DNA of 64,000 nucleotides, taken from assembly GCA_964418325.1 (NCBI GenBank), contig CAYQLC010000005.1:1-64000 (forward strand), in the 5' to 3' direction. Below, one piece after another: positions 1 through 9,199 of the stretch (the first letter of the stretch is position 1; the number at the start of each line of letters is the position of its first letter). Both the position numbers and the translations under genes were made by a program. The notes beneath the pieces are model-generated. The model did not search any database. It was not told where the DNA came from and was given only the letters and a program-made list of their open reading frames with translations. Origin of the DNA: IMCC26077 sp964418325 (GTDB taxonomy: Bacteria > Actinomycetota > Actinomycetes > Nanopelagicales > Nanopelagicaceae).

Positions 1-3
1 TTG

Positions 4-75
4 TGGGCGGTGAGGGTTTCGAACCCCCGACATCCTCGGTGTAAGCGAGGCGCTCTACCGCTGAGCTAACCACCC
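4..75 (-). tRNA. tRNA-Val (UAC)
   Basis: The reverse complement folds as a complete tRNA. The 7-bp acceptor stem pairs GGGTGGT (75-69) with ACCGCCC (11-5). The anticodon stem CCTCG/CGAGG encloses the loop CTTACAC with anticodon TAC, which reads valine codon GTA. The T-arm has the expected GGTTCGAAA. The discriminator base is A, and the 3' CCA is not encoded because the next bases read CAA, so it must be added after transcription. The gene lies at the window edge just downstream of the peroxiredoxin gene on the same strand. Confidence 0.95.
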
Positions 76-120
76 ATTGAAGCGTTGAGGAGAAGTCTAA
101 CCTATAGAAATCGCTTCAAA

Positions 121-582
121 TTAGAGCTGGGCCAAGGCTGCTTTATAAGCAGCAATATCGCGAGCCTCTCCCGGACCGTTGAGAACGCTCCACGCGACTT
201 TCCCGCTCTTGTCGATAATGAATGTGCCACGAGATGCCATCCCGCGCTCAGGCATAAAAACGCCATAAGCCTTTGCAACATCACCATGTGGCCAGAAATC
301 TGCAAGGAGCGAGAACTTGTAACCTTCGTGCTCCGCAAAAGCCTTGAGGCTAAACATTGGATCGCACGAGATGGCTAGTAACTCAACGTTCTCGTTCTGG
401 AATGCTGAGAGATCATCACGAAGTGAACAAAGTTCACCAGTGCAGATGCCAGAGAAGGCAAAGGGGTAGAAAATCACTACAACATTCTTCTTGCCTCTAA
501 ATGAAGCAAGGGAAACTTTCTCACCATGTTGATTGGTAAGTTCAAACTCGGGGGCCATTGTTCCTATTGCAGGTGCCGACAT
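121..582 (-). CDS. Peroxiredoxin, AhpE-like
   Basis: A 153-residue thiol peroxidase of the AhpC/TSA fold that reduces peroxides in the cytoplasm. The peroxidatic cysteine is C47 in PFAFSGICTGELC. The usual PxxxTxxC motif has Ser for Thr, and a second cysteine follows at C52. The same block is known in actinobacterial one-Cys AhpE, and the length fits that family. The ATG follows a weak purine-rich site. It lies downstream of the DUF3052 gene on the same strand, 48 bp away. The electron donor cannot be inferred here: mycothiol/mycoredoxin is the family precedent, but no such gene is in the window. Confidence 0.9.
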   Translation of the reverse strand: MSAPAIGTMAPEFELTNQHGEKVSLASFRGKKNVVVIFYPFAFSGICTGELCSLRDDLSAFQNENVELLAISCDPMFSLKAFAEHEGYKFSLLADFWPHGDVAKAYGVFMPERGMASRGTFIIDKSGKVAWSVLNGPGEARDIAAYKAALAQL

Positions 583-630
583 GATTTCTCCTTTAGATCT
601 GCGCTCTCAAGTGAGCAAGTATGTAGGTAA

Positions 631-1038
631 TTAGCGCCGTCCGCCTTTTGGAGCAGTCAATTTGGTCGCGCTCCAATCAGCACAGGCAGCAAATGTTGAA
701 GTTTGCGCCAACCCAGCGGTCTGCGCACTCTCCTGGATATCGCTCGGCTCAACATGCCCAGCTCGGCCCATCTTGGGAGTAAATAACCAAATGACCCCCT
801 GAGCATCGAGAAAAGTTAAGGAATCAACTAATGCATCGACGAGATCGCCATCGTCTTCGCGCCACCAAAGAAGAACTACATCCACCACTTCTTGTGCGCC
901 ATCGCCAACTGGCTCACTACCAGCGGCGGTAAAAATCTCACTCCTTAGAGCATCATCGGCGTCTGCACGCTTCCCGCTCTCCAGGATCAAATCTCCCGGC
1001 TTTATCCCTAACCGGGCAGCCATTCCTGTGCTGCTCAC
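631..1038 (-). CDS. DUF3052 family protein
   Basis: A 135-residue soluble protein recognised as DUF3052, a small actinobacterial family of unknown function usually found beside aceE, as here. It has no signal peptide, membrane segment or catalytic motif that I can identify. Its middle is acidic and tryptophan-containing (VVLLWWREDDGDL), and the C-terminus is basic and glycine-rich. The start is GTG (1036-1038), preceded by the good ribosome site AAGGGA about 7 bases upstream. It is divergent from aceE, sharing a 178-bp promoter region, so common control with pyruvate dehydrogenase is plausible. Confidence 0.8.
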   Translation of the reverse strand: MSSTGMAARLGIKPGDLILESGKRADADDALRSEIFTAAGSEPVGDGAQEVVDVVLLWWREDDGDLVDALVDSLTFLDAQGVIWLFTPKMGRAGHVEPSDIQESAQTAGLAQTSTFAACADWSATKLTAPKGGRR

Positions 1039-1216
1039 TCACATCCCTTCTAAGAGTTCCTCTGAGCCGTTGCCTTAATCCCACTACCAAAGAGCGAGGT
1101 TGGCAAGAGGGCGCCTGGCTTCGACCGGACCACCTGCCGATTATGAACCTAGGGGGTCTAGGGGGGAAGATAAGAGGCTATAGGGAACGCCACGTTCGAC
1201 CAGAACAAGGAGGGAC

Positions 1217-3943
1217 ATGTCTCGGGAGCTCCCCAAAGACACTGATATCCAGTTGATTGATCAACTGGTCGATAGCGACCCTGAAGAGACTGCCGAATGG
1301 CATCAATCCCTCGATGCCGCGCTCAAGAGCGATGGCCCGGAACGTGTCCGCTACCTCTTATTAAGTATGTTGCAACGCGCTCGAGAGAATGGTGTTGGCG
1401 TTGCCTCACTTCGCACCACTGATTACATCAACACCATCCCACCAGATCGTGAACCAGAGTTTCCTGGTGATGAATATCTAGAGCGACGCATTCGTGCATA
1501 CATCCGATGGAACGCTGCCATCACTGTTCATCGCGCACAACGCCCTGGTGTTGGAGTCGGTGGCCACATCTCTACCTATGCATCCTCAGCATCACTCTAC
1601 GAAGTCGGCTTCAATCACTTCTTCCGCGGACCCGAGCATCCTGGTGGTGGCGATCAAGTCTTCTTCCAAGGACATGCCTCACCGGGCGTCTATGGTCGCG
1701 CATTTGTCGAAGGACGACTGACCGAACAACAGATGGATGGATTCCGTCAGGAACTCTCCCATGCAGGTGGTGGACTCTCGTCATACCCACATCCGCGTCT
1801 TATGCCAGAGTTCTGGCAATTCCCCACCGTCTCGATGGGACTTGGTCCGCTCAATGCAATCTATCAAGCGCGATTTAATCGTTACTTACATAACCGAGGC
1901 ATAAAAGATACAAGCGAACAACGCGTGTGGGCATTCCTTGGTGATGGCGAAATCGACGAACCAGAGAGCATCAGCGCACTTTCCCTTGCAGCGCGCGAGC
2001 GGCTCGACAATCTGACTTTCGTTGTTAACTGCAACTTGCAGCGTCTTGATGGACCAGTGCGTGGTAATGGAAAAATTATTCAAGAGTTGGAATCACTCTT
2101 CGGTGGCGCTGGTTGGAATGTCATCAAAGTGGTCTGGGGTCGCGAGTGGGATGAACTCCTCGCCCAAGATCGTGAAGGTGCGCTCGTCAATATCATGAAC
2201 ACCACACTCGATGGCGACTTCCAAACCTACAAAGCAGAAGATGGTGGATTTATCCGACAGCACTTCTTCGGCAAAGATCCACGCACCGCTGCGATGGTCG
2301 CCGATTGGAGTGATGAGAAAATCTGGAATCTCAAGCGCGGCGGCCACGATTACCGAAAGCTCTACGCTGCTTACCAAGCCGCGACTACCCACACCGGGCA
2401 GCCAACGGTAATCCTCGCTAAGACCATCAAAGGCTGGACGCTCGGCTCACATTTCGAAGGTCGCAATGCAACACACCAGATGAAGAAGATGACCGCCGAA
2501 GATCTCAAAGAGTTCCGCGATCGCTTACTCCTTCCAATAAAAGATGAAGAGTTAGATCCCTATCTACCGCCATATCTCTCCTTCTCCAAAGACTCTCCAG
2601 AGCATGAGTACCTCATGGAGCGCAGGCGCGCGCTCGGTGGCTTCGTGCCCACCCGACGCTCCACCTCGCGCCCGCTGGCTGCCCCCGCCGATTCCGCCTT
2701 TGAAAGCGCTAAGCGCGGCTCCGGTCACCAAGCCGTTGCGACCACGATGGCCTTCGTACGCCTTCTCAAAGACCTCGCCAAGGACCCAAGTATCGGCGCA
2801 AGAATCGTCCCGATCATTCCCGATGAGGCGCGCACCTTTGGAATGGATTCACTCTTTCCAACAATGAAGATCTACTCGCCACACGGTCAGAAGTACACCG
2901 CTGTCGACCGTGAACTCATGCTCTCTTATAAAGAATCCACATCAGGTGTGATTCTCCACGAAGGAATCAACGAAGCAGGATCAGTCGCATCCTTCACCGC
3001 AGTAGGAAGTTCCTACTCCACTCATAACGAACCCATGATCCCGATTTATATCTTCTATTCGATGTTTGGTTTCCAACGCACCGGCGATTCATTCTGGGCA
3101 GCAGCCGATCAATTAGTTCGTGGTTTTGTCTTGGGCGCAACCGCGGGACGTACTACGCTCAACGGCGAAGGCCTCCAGCACGAAGATGGCCACTCACACC
3201 TACTCGCTTCCACAAACCCTGCAGTCATCGCATATGACCCAGCATTCGCTTACGAAGTCGGGCACATCATCAAAGATGGCATCAAGAGAATGTATGGCGA
3301 GGATAGCGAGAACATCTACTACTACCTCACTGTGTATAACGAGCCATACGTACAACCTGCTGAGCCAGAGAACCTAGATGTTGAAGGTCTACTCAAAGGT
3401 ATCTATCACTTAAAGGCTGGGGCAGAAGGCGGCGAACACCGAGCACAAATTTTAGCCTCGGGAGTTGCTGTCAACTGGGCGCTGAAAGCACAAGAGCTAT
3501 TGCTCAATGATTGGAAGGTGAGTGCTGACATCTGGTCAGTGACTTCATGGAATGAACTTCGCCGCGATGGGTTAGCTGTAGATCGCCACAACTTGATGCA
3601 TCCGCAGAACCTAGAGAAGGCTTACGTGAGCAAGAAACTTGAAGGTACTGACGGTCCGATTGTGGCAGTGAGTGATTTCATGCGCAGCGTCCAGGATCAG
3701 ATCGCACCATGGCTTGGCGCTCGTTTCACTTCACTTGGCACCGATGGCTTCGGTCTCTCCGATACGCGCGGAGCGCTCCGTCGCCATTTCCGGGTGGATG
3801 CAGAATCAATCGTCGTAGCTACGTTGGCGCGTCTTGCTCTTGAAGGAAAGATTGCTCCCGCTCTCGTCGAGCAGGCAATCGACAAATACGCACTCCACGA
3901 TGTTTCAGCAGCGGATCCAGGTAATACTGAAGGTTCGGGTTAA
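1217..3943 (+). CDS. aceE: Pyruvate dehydrogenase E1 component, homodimeric
   Basis: A 908-residue thiamine-diphosphate enzyme that decarboxylates pyruvate and passes the acetyl group to the E2 lipoyl domain. The TPP/Mg motif GDGEIDEPES starts near residue 242, and the partner segment NCNLQRLDGPVRGNG lies near residues 271-285. Length and order match the single-chain AceE type used by actinobacteria rather than the alpha/beta heterotetramer. A strong ribosome site AAGGAGGG (1207-1214) fixes the ATG. No E2 or E3 gene is in the window. The stop codon overlaps the stop of the convergent MFS gene in the palindrome TTAA (3940-3943). Confidence 0.97.
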   Translation: MSRELPKDTDIQLIDQLVDSDPEETAEWHQSLDAALKSDGPERVRYLLLSMLQRARENGVGVASLRTTDYINTIPPDREPEFPGDEYLERRIRAYIRWNAAITVHRAQRPGVGVGGHISTYASSASLYEVGFNHFFRGPEHPGGGDQVFFQGHASPGVYGRAFVEGRLTEQQMDGFRQELSHAGGGLSSYPHPRLMPEFWQFPTVSMGLGPLNAIYQARFNRYLHNRGIKDTSEQRVWAFLGDGEIDEPESISALSLAARERLDNLTFVVNCNLQRLDGPVRGNGKIIQELESLFGGAGWNVIKVVWGREWDELLAQDREGALVNIMNTTLDGDFQTYKAEDGGFIRQHFFGKDPRTAAMVADWSDEKIWNLKRGGHDYRKLYAAYQAATTHTGQPTVILAKTIKGWTLGSHFEGRNATHQMKKMTAEDLKEFRDRLLLPIKDEELDPYLPPYLSFSKDSPEHEYLMERRRALGGFVPTRRSTSRPLAAPADSAFESAKRGSGHQAVATTMAFVRLLKDLAKDPSIGARIVPIIPDEARTFGMDSLFPTMKIYSPHGQKYTAVDRELMLSYKESTSGVILHEGINEAGSVASFTAVGSSYSTHNEPMIPIYIFYSMFGFQRTGDSFWAAADQLVRGFVLGATAGRTTLNGEGLQHEDGHSHLLASTNPAVIAYDPAFAYEVGHIIKDGIKRMYGEDSENIYYYLTVYNEPYVQPAEPENLDVEGLLKGIYHLKAGAEGGEHRAQILASGVAVNWALKAQELLLNDWKVSADIWSVTSWNELRRDGLAVDRHNLMHPQNLEKAYVSKKLEGTDGPIVAVSDFMRSVQDQIAPWLGARFTSLGTDGFGLSDTRGALRRHFRVDAESIVVATLARLALEGKIAPALVEQAIDKYALHDVSAADPGNTEGSG

Positions 3944-5160
3944 TCACCAGATTTGTTGACGCTCGCCCGTCTAAAGAAATAACCAACGAACATCAACATT
4001 ATGCAAGGAATCAACATCGCAATCGGTAACCCGAAGATTCCCGCTGCAATTGCGACGATGTTCTTCACCACAAAGACCGCCAGATTCTGAAAGAGCGCCA
4101 ATTGCGAAATTACCGCGCTAGTTCCCAAATCGCTTCGCTCGATGCCGCGGAGATTAAAGACTGCCCACATGAACGAGAGCCCGTATCCGCCACCTGCAAA
4201 ACCGATACCACAGACCACTAGCCCAAGTATCGGAGAAGAGCCAGCTACAACCTTGCCAAAGATGATGCCAAGACCCATCGATAGTCCGCCAGCAATACCG
4301 AAGACTGTGACGAGTTTTTCTAAGTTGTATCGCCTTTCCAGTTTACTGAAATTAAATCTCCCGATAATCATGGCAAAGATAAAGATGAAGTACGGCACAA
4401 CGCTTAATGAGGCATCTAGCCCTAGCTCTTCACGACCATAGATCGAAGACCAGTCAGCAGTAACAAACTCAAGGATGCTTCCAAAAAGTAACCCGAAGGC
4501 GACAATCCAATCAATTTTCAAACTTGTAAAGAATTTTGCAAGCACAAAGGCATCGTTCTCAGCTTCTTGTGGATTCTTTCCAAGAAGTAGTGGTGAGAGT
4601 TTTGCAATGATTACTAATGTGACAACGGTGACGATAGCGCTCAGGGCAGTGACATGTACTTCAATAGATAACGCCTTGGCGACAAGAATCGAGATGACCG
4701 AGGTGAGCAGTGCGCCAATCGACCATACCCCAGACATGCGGGATGCATATCCATTCTGAAGCCGTTCTTGCATCCACATCGTCTGAGTAGTGATGGAAAC
4801 ATGGAAACCCGAGATGGCTGCTGCGATGAAAATATTGACAAACATAAAGAGAACTGGACTAGTAACCCAAGTTGCACCGGCGATAAGCACGAAGGTTGCT
4901 ACTGCGCTGATGGTGAGCACTCTTCTGACTCCGTGAACGTGGACTAGATGACCCATGACTAAAAACGCACTGAGCGAGCCAATCGTGCCGAGTGTGAGCA
5001 GGGCCCCAAACTCAGCATTACTCAAATCAAGATTTCGCTTGACATCAACGAATCGGGTAACCCAACTCATAATTCCAAGACCAAAAAGAAAATGTAGACT
5101 TGCAAAGAGCCGCTGTTGAGCCTTAGTTATCTCATGAAATGGTGCGGTATCGCTACTCAA
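3940..5160 (-). CDS. MFS transporter (YbjJ-like)
   Basis: A 406-residue integral membrane protein with about twelve hydrophobic segments in two six-helix halves separated by a charged loop near residues 193-206. The second half has an FVTADWSSIYG segment resembling the ADWS motif of YbjJ/FucP-like major facilitator proteins. The substrate cannot be deduced. The start overlaps the stop of the upstream thioredoxin-like gene by 4 bp (ATGA), so the two are translationally coupled. The 3' end overlaps that of aceE by 4 bp tail to tail. Confidence 0.8.
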   Translation of the reverse strand: MSSDTAPFHEITKAQQRLFASLHFLFGLGIMSWVTRFVDVKRNLDLSNAEFGALLTLGTIGSLSAFLVMGHLVHVHGVRRVLTISAVATFVLIAGATWVTSPVLFMFVNIFIAAAISGFHVSITTQTMWMQERLQNGYASRMSGVWSIGALLTSVISILVAKALSIEVHVTALSAIVTVVTLVIIAKLSPLLLGKNPQEAENDAFVLAKFFTSLKIDWIVAFGLLFGSILEFVTADWSSIYGREELGLDASLSVVPYFIFIFAMIIGRFNFSKLERRYNLEKLVTVFGIAGGLSMGLGIIFGKVVAGSSPILGLVVCGIGFAGGGYGLSFMWAVFNLRGIERSDLGTSAVISQLALFQNLAVFVVKNIVAIAAGIFGLPIAMLIPCIMLMFVGYFFRRASVNKSGD

Positions 5161-6047
5161 AATAATGCCCTCGCCAATGCACTTCTCGCCTTTACTAATT
5201 CAGAATCGTCGGGTTCCAACATTGCAAAAAGGGACAATACCTGAATTCGGATAGATTCTCGTTCATCCCCGACTGTGAGTTGTATAAGATTAATCAGTCG
5301 AGAGAATGCTCCTGCAATATCTCCAGATAAGAACTGAAAATCCGCTGCGAGCTTCTGACTTTCAATGTCTTTCGAGTCTTTCTCCGCTTTCGCCATCACC
5401 TCCCCGCCATCATGTCCAGTGATCCGATGGAGCAATTCGACATTTGCTAGCCCTTGAACAGCATCTTTATCACCAGGTTTACGCGCGAGTAGCTTCTCAA
5501 ACTCAGATTTCGCACGTGTCAGGTCATTGACTGCCAGCGCACCGTATGCAGCAGTAATCTCAGGCTCCTCGTCAGGTTCACTTCCATCCGATGTGTCCGC
5601 AGCACCACCGACGCCGGTAACTCCCTGTTTCTTTGCCAACTCGACAACTTTCTGGAGTAATTCGGTCAATTGCTCCGGCGGGATGAGCCCTTCAAAGAGC
5701 GGCGCGACCTGGCCGGCGATAAGAGCAATGGTGGTGGGAACCCCAGTGGCGCGAAGCGCCTCGACAATCGCACTCTCAACATCAACGTTGACCGTGGCCA
5801 ACTGCCAGTTCCCAGCACCTCTGCCGCTCTTCGACATTTCTGTCAGGACCTCGACAAGTGCGACGCTCTCACTACTTCGCGGAGTCCAGAGCGCAACAAC
5901 TACTACCTTCTGCTTCGAGAGCGGGATCAATTGTTCTACGAAAATGCGCTCATTCGCTTCGATCACTTGGCCACTAGGAGGACTCACAGGTTGCTTTAAT
6001 GAACTCAAGTCAAAGGCTCGATTAAATTGACTGGGGAGCTTGGCCAT
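5157..6047 (-). CDS. Thioredoxin-like/TPR co-chaperone (YbbN family), redox motif lost
   Basis: A 296-residue protein with an N-terminal thioredoxin fold (about residues 25-135, with the cis-proline segment ATGVPTTIALI). A charged linker and a C-terminal TPR-like helical part (about 155-296) follow. The architecture is that of YbbN/CnoX, a chaperone-linked holdase. Where thioredoxin has WCGPC this protein reads WTPRSS (54-59), so it cannot do dithiol chemistry. Actinobacterial members often lack the cysteines. It is coupled to the downstream MFS gene by a 4-bp overlap and lies 16 bp after meaB. Confidence 0.8.
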   Translation of the reverse strand: MAKLPSQFNRAFDLSSLKQPVSPPSGQVIEANERIFVEQLIPLSKQKVVVVALWTPRSSESVALVEVLTEMSKSGRGAGNWQLATVNVDVESAIVEALRATGVPTTIALIAGQVAPLFEGLIPPEQLTELLQKVVELAKKQGVTGVGGAADTSDGSEPDEEPEITAAYGALAVNDLTRAKSEFEKLLARKPGDKDAVQGLANVELLHRITGHDGGEVMAKAEKDSKDIESQKLAADFQFLSGDIAGAFSRLINLIQLTVGDERESIRIQVLSLFAMLEPDDSELVKARSALARALF

Positions 6048-6063
6048 GGCTCTATCTTATCGA

Positions 6064-6855
6064 TTAACTAGTCGAAGAATTGCCTGCGCGAAATTTTTGA
6101 TGGTCGATTATTGCTTGGAGAAGTTCTGCAATTCCGCTCCGCTCAAGCGCACTGACGATGATTACCGGAGCGCTCCAGCCATCGGTTCGTTTGGAGATCT
6201 CTTGAGAACGTAAAATCTCCTGTCGTAATTTCTGAGCGCCTTCTTTATCGCGATCACTCTTATTAATGATAAAAATGTCAGCTACCTCCATGATCCCAGC
6301 TTTAGCGCTCTGGATATCATCACCCGCTCCTGGGGCGAGAACTAGGAGCGTGGTATCGACGTGATGCATGACCTCCACCTCGCTCTGGCCAACACCAACT
6401 GTTTCCACGATAACCGGTGAATAACCAGCAATCGCAAGAACTTTGCTGGCAAGCGGAGTTGCGATGGCTAGACCACCTAGATGTCCGCGCGCACTCATAG
6501 AGCGGATAAAAACATTGCTATCCAGATAATGCTCATGCATACGAATCCGATCACCAAGCAGCGCGCCACCGGTAAGCACCGAGGAGGGATCTACAGCGAG
6601 CACGCCAACTTTGCGTCCATGCTCCCGAAAAGCGCTAATTAACACCCCAGTGAGCGTGGACTTTCCTACGCCTGGGCTGCCGGTGATACCGATTCGTTGG
6701 GAGGATTCTTTAGATAACTGTGCGGCGGCGCGGTCAATTGCTCTCACCGACGGCTCGTCGACCTCTCCATTTTCCAGCGCGCTAATTGCTTGGGCAACCA
6801 CTTCCATCTGGCCGCCTGCGAGCGCCTCGAGACTTATCTCCGACACATCTGCCAC
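6064..6855 (-). CDS. meaB: Methylmalonyl-CoA mutase-associated GTPase MeaB
   Basis: A 263-residue G3E-family P-loop GTPase, the chaperone that gates and protects adenosylcobalamin-dependent methylmalonyl-CoA mutase. Visible motifs are Walker A GSPGVGKST (59-67), the switch-like ETVGVGQSE (151-159) and the base-specificity motif NKSD (198-201). It is shorter than the usual 320-330 residues, mostly through a missing N-terminal dimerisation extension and a shorter C-terminus. Its start codon is 11 bp from the start of the divergent epimerase gene, so both promoters must lie inside the opposite coding regions. The mutase itself is not in the window. Confidence 0.92.
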   Translation of the reverse strand: MADVSEISLEALAGGQMEVVAQAISALENGEVDEPSVRAIDRAAAQLSKESSQRIGITGSPGVGKSTLTGVLISAFREHGRKVGVLAVDPSSVLTGGALLGDRIRMHEHYLDSNVFIRSMSARGHLGGLAIATPLASKVLAIAGYSPVIVETVGVGQSEVEVMHHVDTTLLVLAPGAGDDIQSAKAGIMEVADIFIINKSDRDKEGAQKLRQEILRSQEISKRTDGWSAPVIIVSALERSGIAELLQAIIDHQKFRAGNSSTS

Positions 6856-6866
6856 GATACGACTAT

Positions 6867-7298
6867 ATGAGCCCTATTGCGATTACCGGAATCCTTGCCA
6901 TTGATCACGTGGGTATAGCAGTGCCGGACTTGGCTGCCGCTATCGCCTTTTACGAAAGCAACTTTGCCGGTCGCCTGCTTCATCAAGAGGAGAACGTGGA
7001 GCAGGCAGTCGTAGAGGCAATGATTGCTATTGGTTCAGAGCCCGGCCCCGTTGTTCAGCTTCTCGCCCCCATCAACCCCGCCTCGCCTATCGCCCGCTTT
7101 ATTGAAAAGAATGGCCCTGGAGTACAGCAACTCGCCTTTAGAGTGGAGAATGTGAGGCAAGCAGCCACGCAAGCTCGCAATCTTGGAATCCGCGCCCTCT
7201 ACGACGAGCCCAAGCGTGGGACACACGGTGCATTAATCAACTTTCTCCATCCAAAAGATTGTGGTGGCGTATTAATCGAATTGATTGAAGCGCAGTAA
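6867..7298 (+). CDS. mce: Methylmalonyl-CoA epimerase (VOC/glyoxalase fold)
   Basis: A 144-residue vicinal-oxygen-chelate protein that interconverts (R)- and (S)-methylmalonyl-CoA. Seen: a first metal-ligand block AIDHVGIAVPDL (His14), GPGVQQLAFRV in the middle, and the C-terminal GGVLIELIE with the Glu ligand. The central pair reads QQ where many epimerases have HH. To my recollection actinobacterial epimerases share QQ, so I do not take it as loss of function. The ATG at 6867 is chosen because the N-terminus then matches the family, although the frame stays open upstream. No ribosome site precedes it, which suggests a leaderless mRNA. Divergent from meaB. Confidence 0.85.
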   Translation: MSPIAITGILAIDHVGIAVPDLAAAIAFYESNFAGRLLHQEENVEQAVVEAMIAIGSEPGPVVQLLAPINPASPIARFIEKNGPGVQQLAFRVENVRQAATQARNLGIRALYDEPKRGTHGALINFLHPKDCGGVLIELIEAQ

Positions 7299-7320
7299 CG
7301 CCCCTGGATAAACTCATCAG

Positions 7321-8427
7321 ATGGCAGGCAGGTCAAAAGATCAGGGTGATATCGCCAGCAGTGATGAGTTTGGTGAAGTTGGTGCACCATTTAGCAGAAC
7401 GCACCCATTCTACTTTGGTTTCCTCGCCGCACTTGGCGCGCTAGTTGCTATCACCCTAATGCGGGCCCTGGCTTCTGCCAGCCAAGTCTTTGTGCTCATA
7501 GTTATCTCACTTTTTATTGCGATGGGACTTAACCCTGCAATCGAATTCCTACGAAGCCGTGGACTTAATCGCCCTCTCGCTGTTTCTGTGATGCTTTTCT
7601 TAGTTCTGAGTTTTGTCGCACTCTTCTCCGTTCTCATCATTCCACCCATCATCGCTCAATCTAATCAACTCATCACCTCTGCTCCAGATCTGATAAATCA
7701 GTTAAGATCGAATGCAACTTTTGCACATTTAAATGACCAATATGGTTTTCTAGATACGCTCGAGGAGCGAAGCGCGCAGTGGGTCAAAGATGAGAAATTT
7801 GTTCTTACAGCTTTTGGTGGACTAGTCGGTGTTGGCAAGTTTGTCCTCAGCGGCACTTTTGCTGCACTCACCATCCTTATTCTCACTCTCTATTTCATGG
7901 CCTCACTTCCTCAAATCACGAAAATTGCTTACCGCATTGCGCCCGCATCGCGCCGGGAGCGAATTGCCAAAATATCGGACGCAATCATCGCTCGAATCGG
8001 CACTTTCGTCGGCAGCCAAATACTGGTCGCTTTTCTCGCAGCTCTTTTCATCGGACTCTTCTCTGCGGCAATCGGCCTTCCCTACGCAATTTCACTGGGA
8101 ATGCTTATTTTTGTCTGCGCGCTGATCCCACTCGTAGGACATTTCATCGGTGCGGCGGTAGTCACCCTTATTGCATTTGCACAAAGTCCTACCAAAGGAT
8201 TGATTGCGCTTGTCGTATACATTCTTTATCAACAGATTGAAAATTACATAATTGTGCCAAGAATTATGAAACGTAACCTTGCCATTCCAGGATTAGTAAC
8301 AATCATCGCAGCGCTTGTCGGAACATCTTTATTGGGGTTGGTTGGTGCGTTGATTGCAGTACCAATTGCAGCTGCAGTCCTTTTGATTATCGATGAAGTG
8401 GTACTTCCGCGAGCTGATAGCAAATAA
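7321..8427 (+). CDS. AI-2E family transporter (membrane permease)
   Basis: A 368-residue membrane protein of the AI-2E/UPF0118 (PerM/TqsA) family. It has paired N-terminal hydrophobic helices (about residues 35-110), a soluble helical middle (about 125-185) and a C-terminal membrane block with the family-typical stretch LVVYILYQQIENYIIVPRIM. Family members have been linked to autoinducer-2 export or ion exchange, so the substrate is uncertain. It starts 22 bp after the epimerase stop on the same strand and is probably co-transcribed. Confidence 0.85.
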   Translation: MAGRSKDQGDIASSDEFGEVGAPFSRTHPFYFGFLAALGALVAITLMRALASASQVFVLIVISLFIAMGLNPAIEFLRSRGLNRPLAVSVMLFLVLSFVALFSVLIIPPIIAQSNQLITSAPDLINQLRSNATFAHLNDQYGFLDTLEERSAQWVKDEKFVLTAFGGLVGVGKFVLSGTFAALTILILTLYFMASLPQITKIAYRIAPASRRERIAKISDAIIARIGTFVGSQILVAFLAALFIGLFSAAIGLPYAISLGMLIFVCALIPLVGHFIGAAVVTLIAFAQSPTKGLIALVVYILYQQIENYIIVPRIMKRNLAIPGLVTIIAALVGTSLLGLVGALIAVPIAAAVLLIIDEVVLPRADSK

Positions 8428-8436
8428 AGATAAGAA

Positions 8437-9168
8437 TTACTCGACTTCAAACTCGGTAGGCAGCGGGTATTTCTGCGGATTCACTATTCGCACAATCTCA
8501 TTATGAATTCTTTGCACGGAGGGCTCACCAATCCAAAGGTGCTTGCCGTTCTCTACTTCGATAAATTCAATCTGTTTGAGTGCCGCGAATCTTATCCGCG
8601 CTTGAGCAGGTGGGAGGTAATCATCGAATTCTGGAATAATCGCGATCACGCGTCTTCCATCCTGTGCCCACCACTCCAAGTCACTTTCTTGAGAGGTGCG
8701 CAGCGGTGGACTGAGCAAAATTAATCCTTTAACTCTAGGGTCACGCGCATGTTTCAACGCCAGATCCGTACCAAACGACCAGCCAACTACCCAAATATTC
8801 TCGGTTTGCGGTACCTGCTTGGCCGCATAATCAATGGCAGCTTCAACATCAAGTTTCTCATCAACTCCGTTAGTGAACTCCCCCTCGCTCTTTCCTTGTT
8901 CGCTCTCGGTGCCTCGAGTGTTAAATCGAAAAATCGCCAGGTCGGCCAAGGCGGGAAGGCGATTTGCTGCCTTGCGATAAATGTGGCTATCCATCATCCC
9001 GCCGTGAGTGGGCAGCGGATGGAGCATGATGAGCGCACCGGCGGTGGCTGCACTCTCAGGCAAGGCCAACTCAGCAATAAGGTTGAGCTGATCGGCCGTC
9101 TGCAAACGTACTGGGATGCGGCGTGCTGGCAGTACCGTCGCAGCGCGGATAACCTCTAGCCTTGGCAT
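8437..9168 (-). CDS. Alpha/beta hydrolase
   Basis: A 243-residue cytoplasmic hydrolase counted from the ATG at 9168. The nucleophile elbow is GWSFG (Ser131), the acid is likely in PEFDDYLPP and the histidine in NGKHLWIG, giving a full Ser-Asp-His triad. The oxyanion-side segment HPLPTHGG resembles the DUF-type prolyl oligopeptidase-like or esterase hydrolases whose substrates are unknown. A longer start at 9201 exists but would overlap the aldehyde dehydrogenase start, so I prefer 9168. The 3' end lies 9 bp from the end of the convergent AI-2E gene. Confidence 0.82.
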   Translation of the reverse strand: MPRLEVIRAATVLPARRIPVRLQTADQLNLIAELALPESAATAGALIMLHPLPTHGGMMDSHIYRKAANRLPALADLAIFRFNTRGTESEQGKSEGEFTNGVDEKLDVEAAIDYAAKQVPQTENIWVVGWSFGTDLALKHARDPRVKGLILLSPPLRTSQESDLEWWAQDGRRVIAIIPEFDDYLPPAQARIRFAALKQIEFIEVENGKHLWIGEPSVQRIHNEIVRIVNPQKYPLPTEFEVE

Positions 9169-9199
9169 AAGAAGGTAAGTATCGCAGGAGAGGGCGCTC

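Noticed and set aside
1140..1175. G-rich direct repeat CTAGGGGG as operator upstream of aceE
   Set aside because: Only two short, imperfect copies are present, and they could be chance in a GC-rich stretch.
6867..7298. Inactive epimerase because of QQ in place of HH
   Set aside because: As far as I recall, actinobacterial epimerases share this QQ, and the other metal ligands are present.
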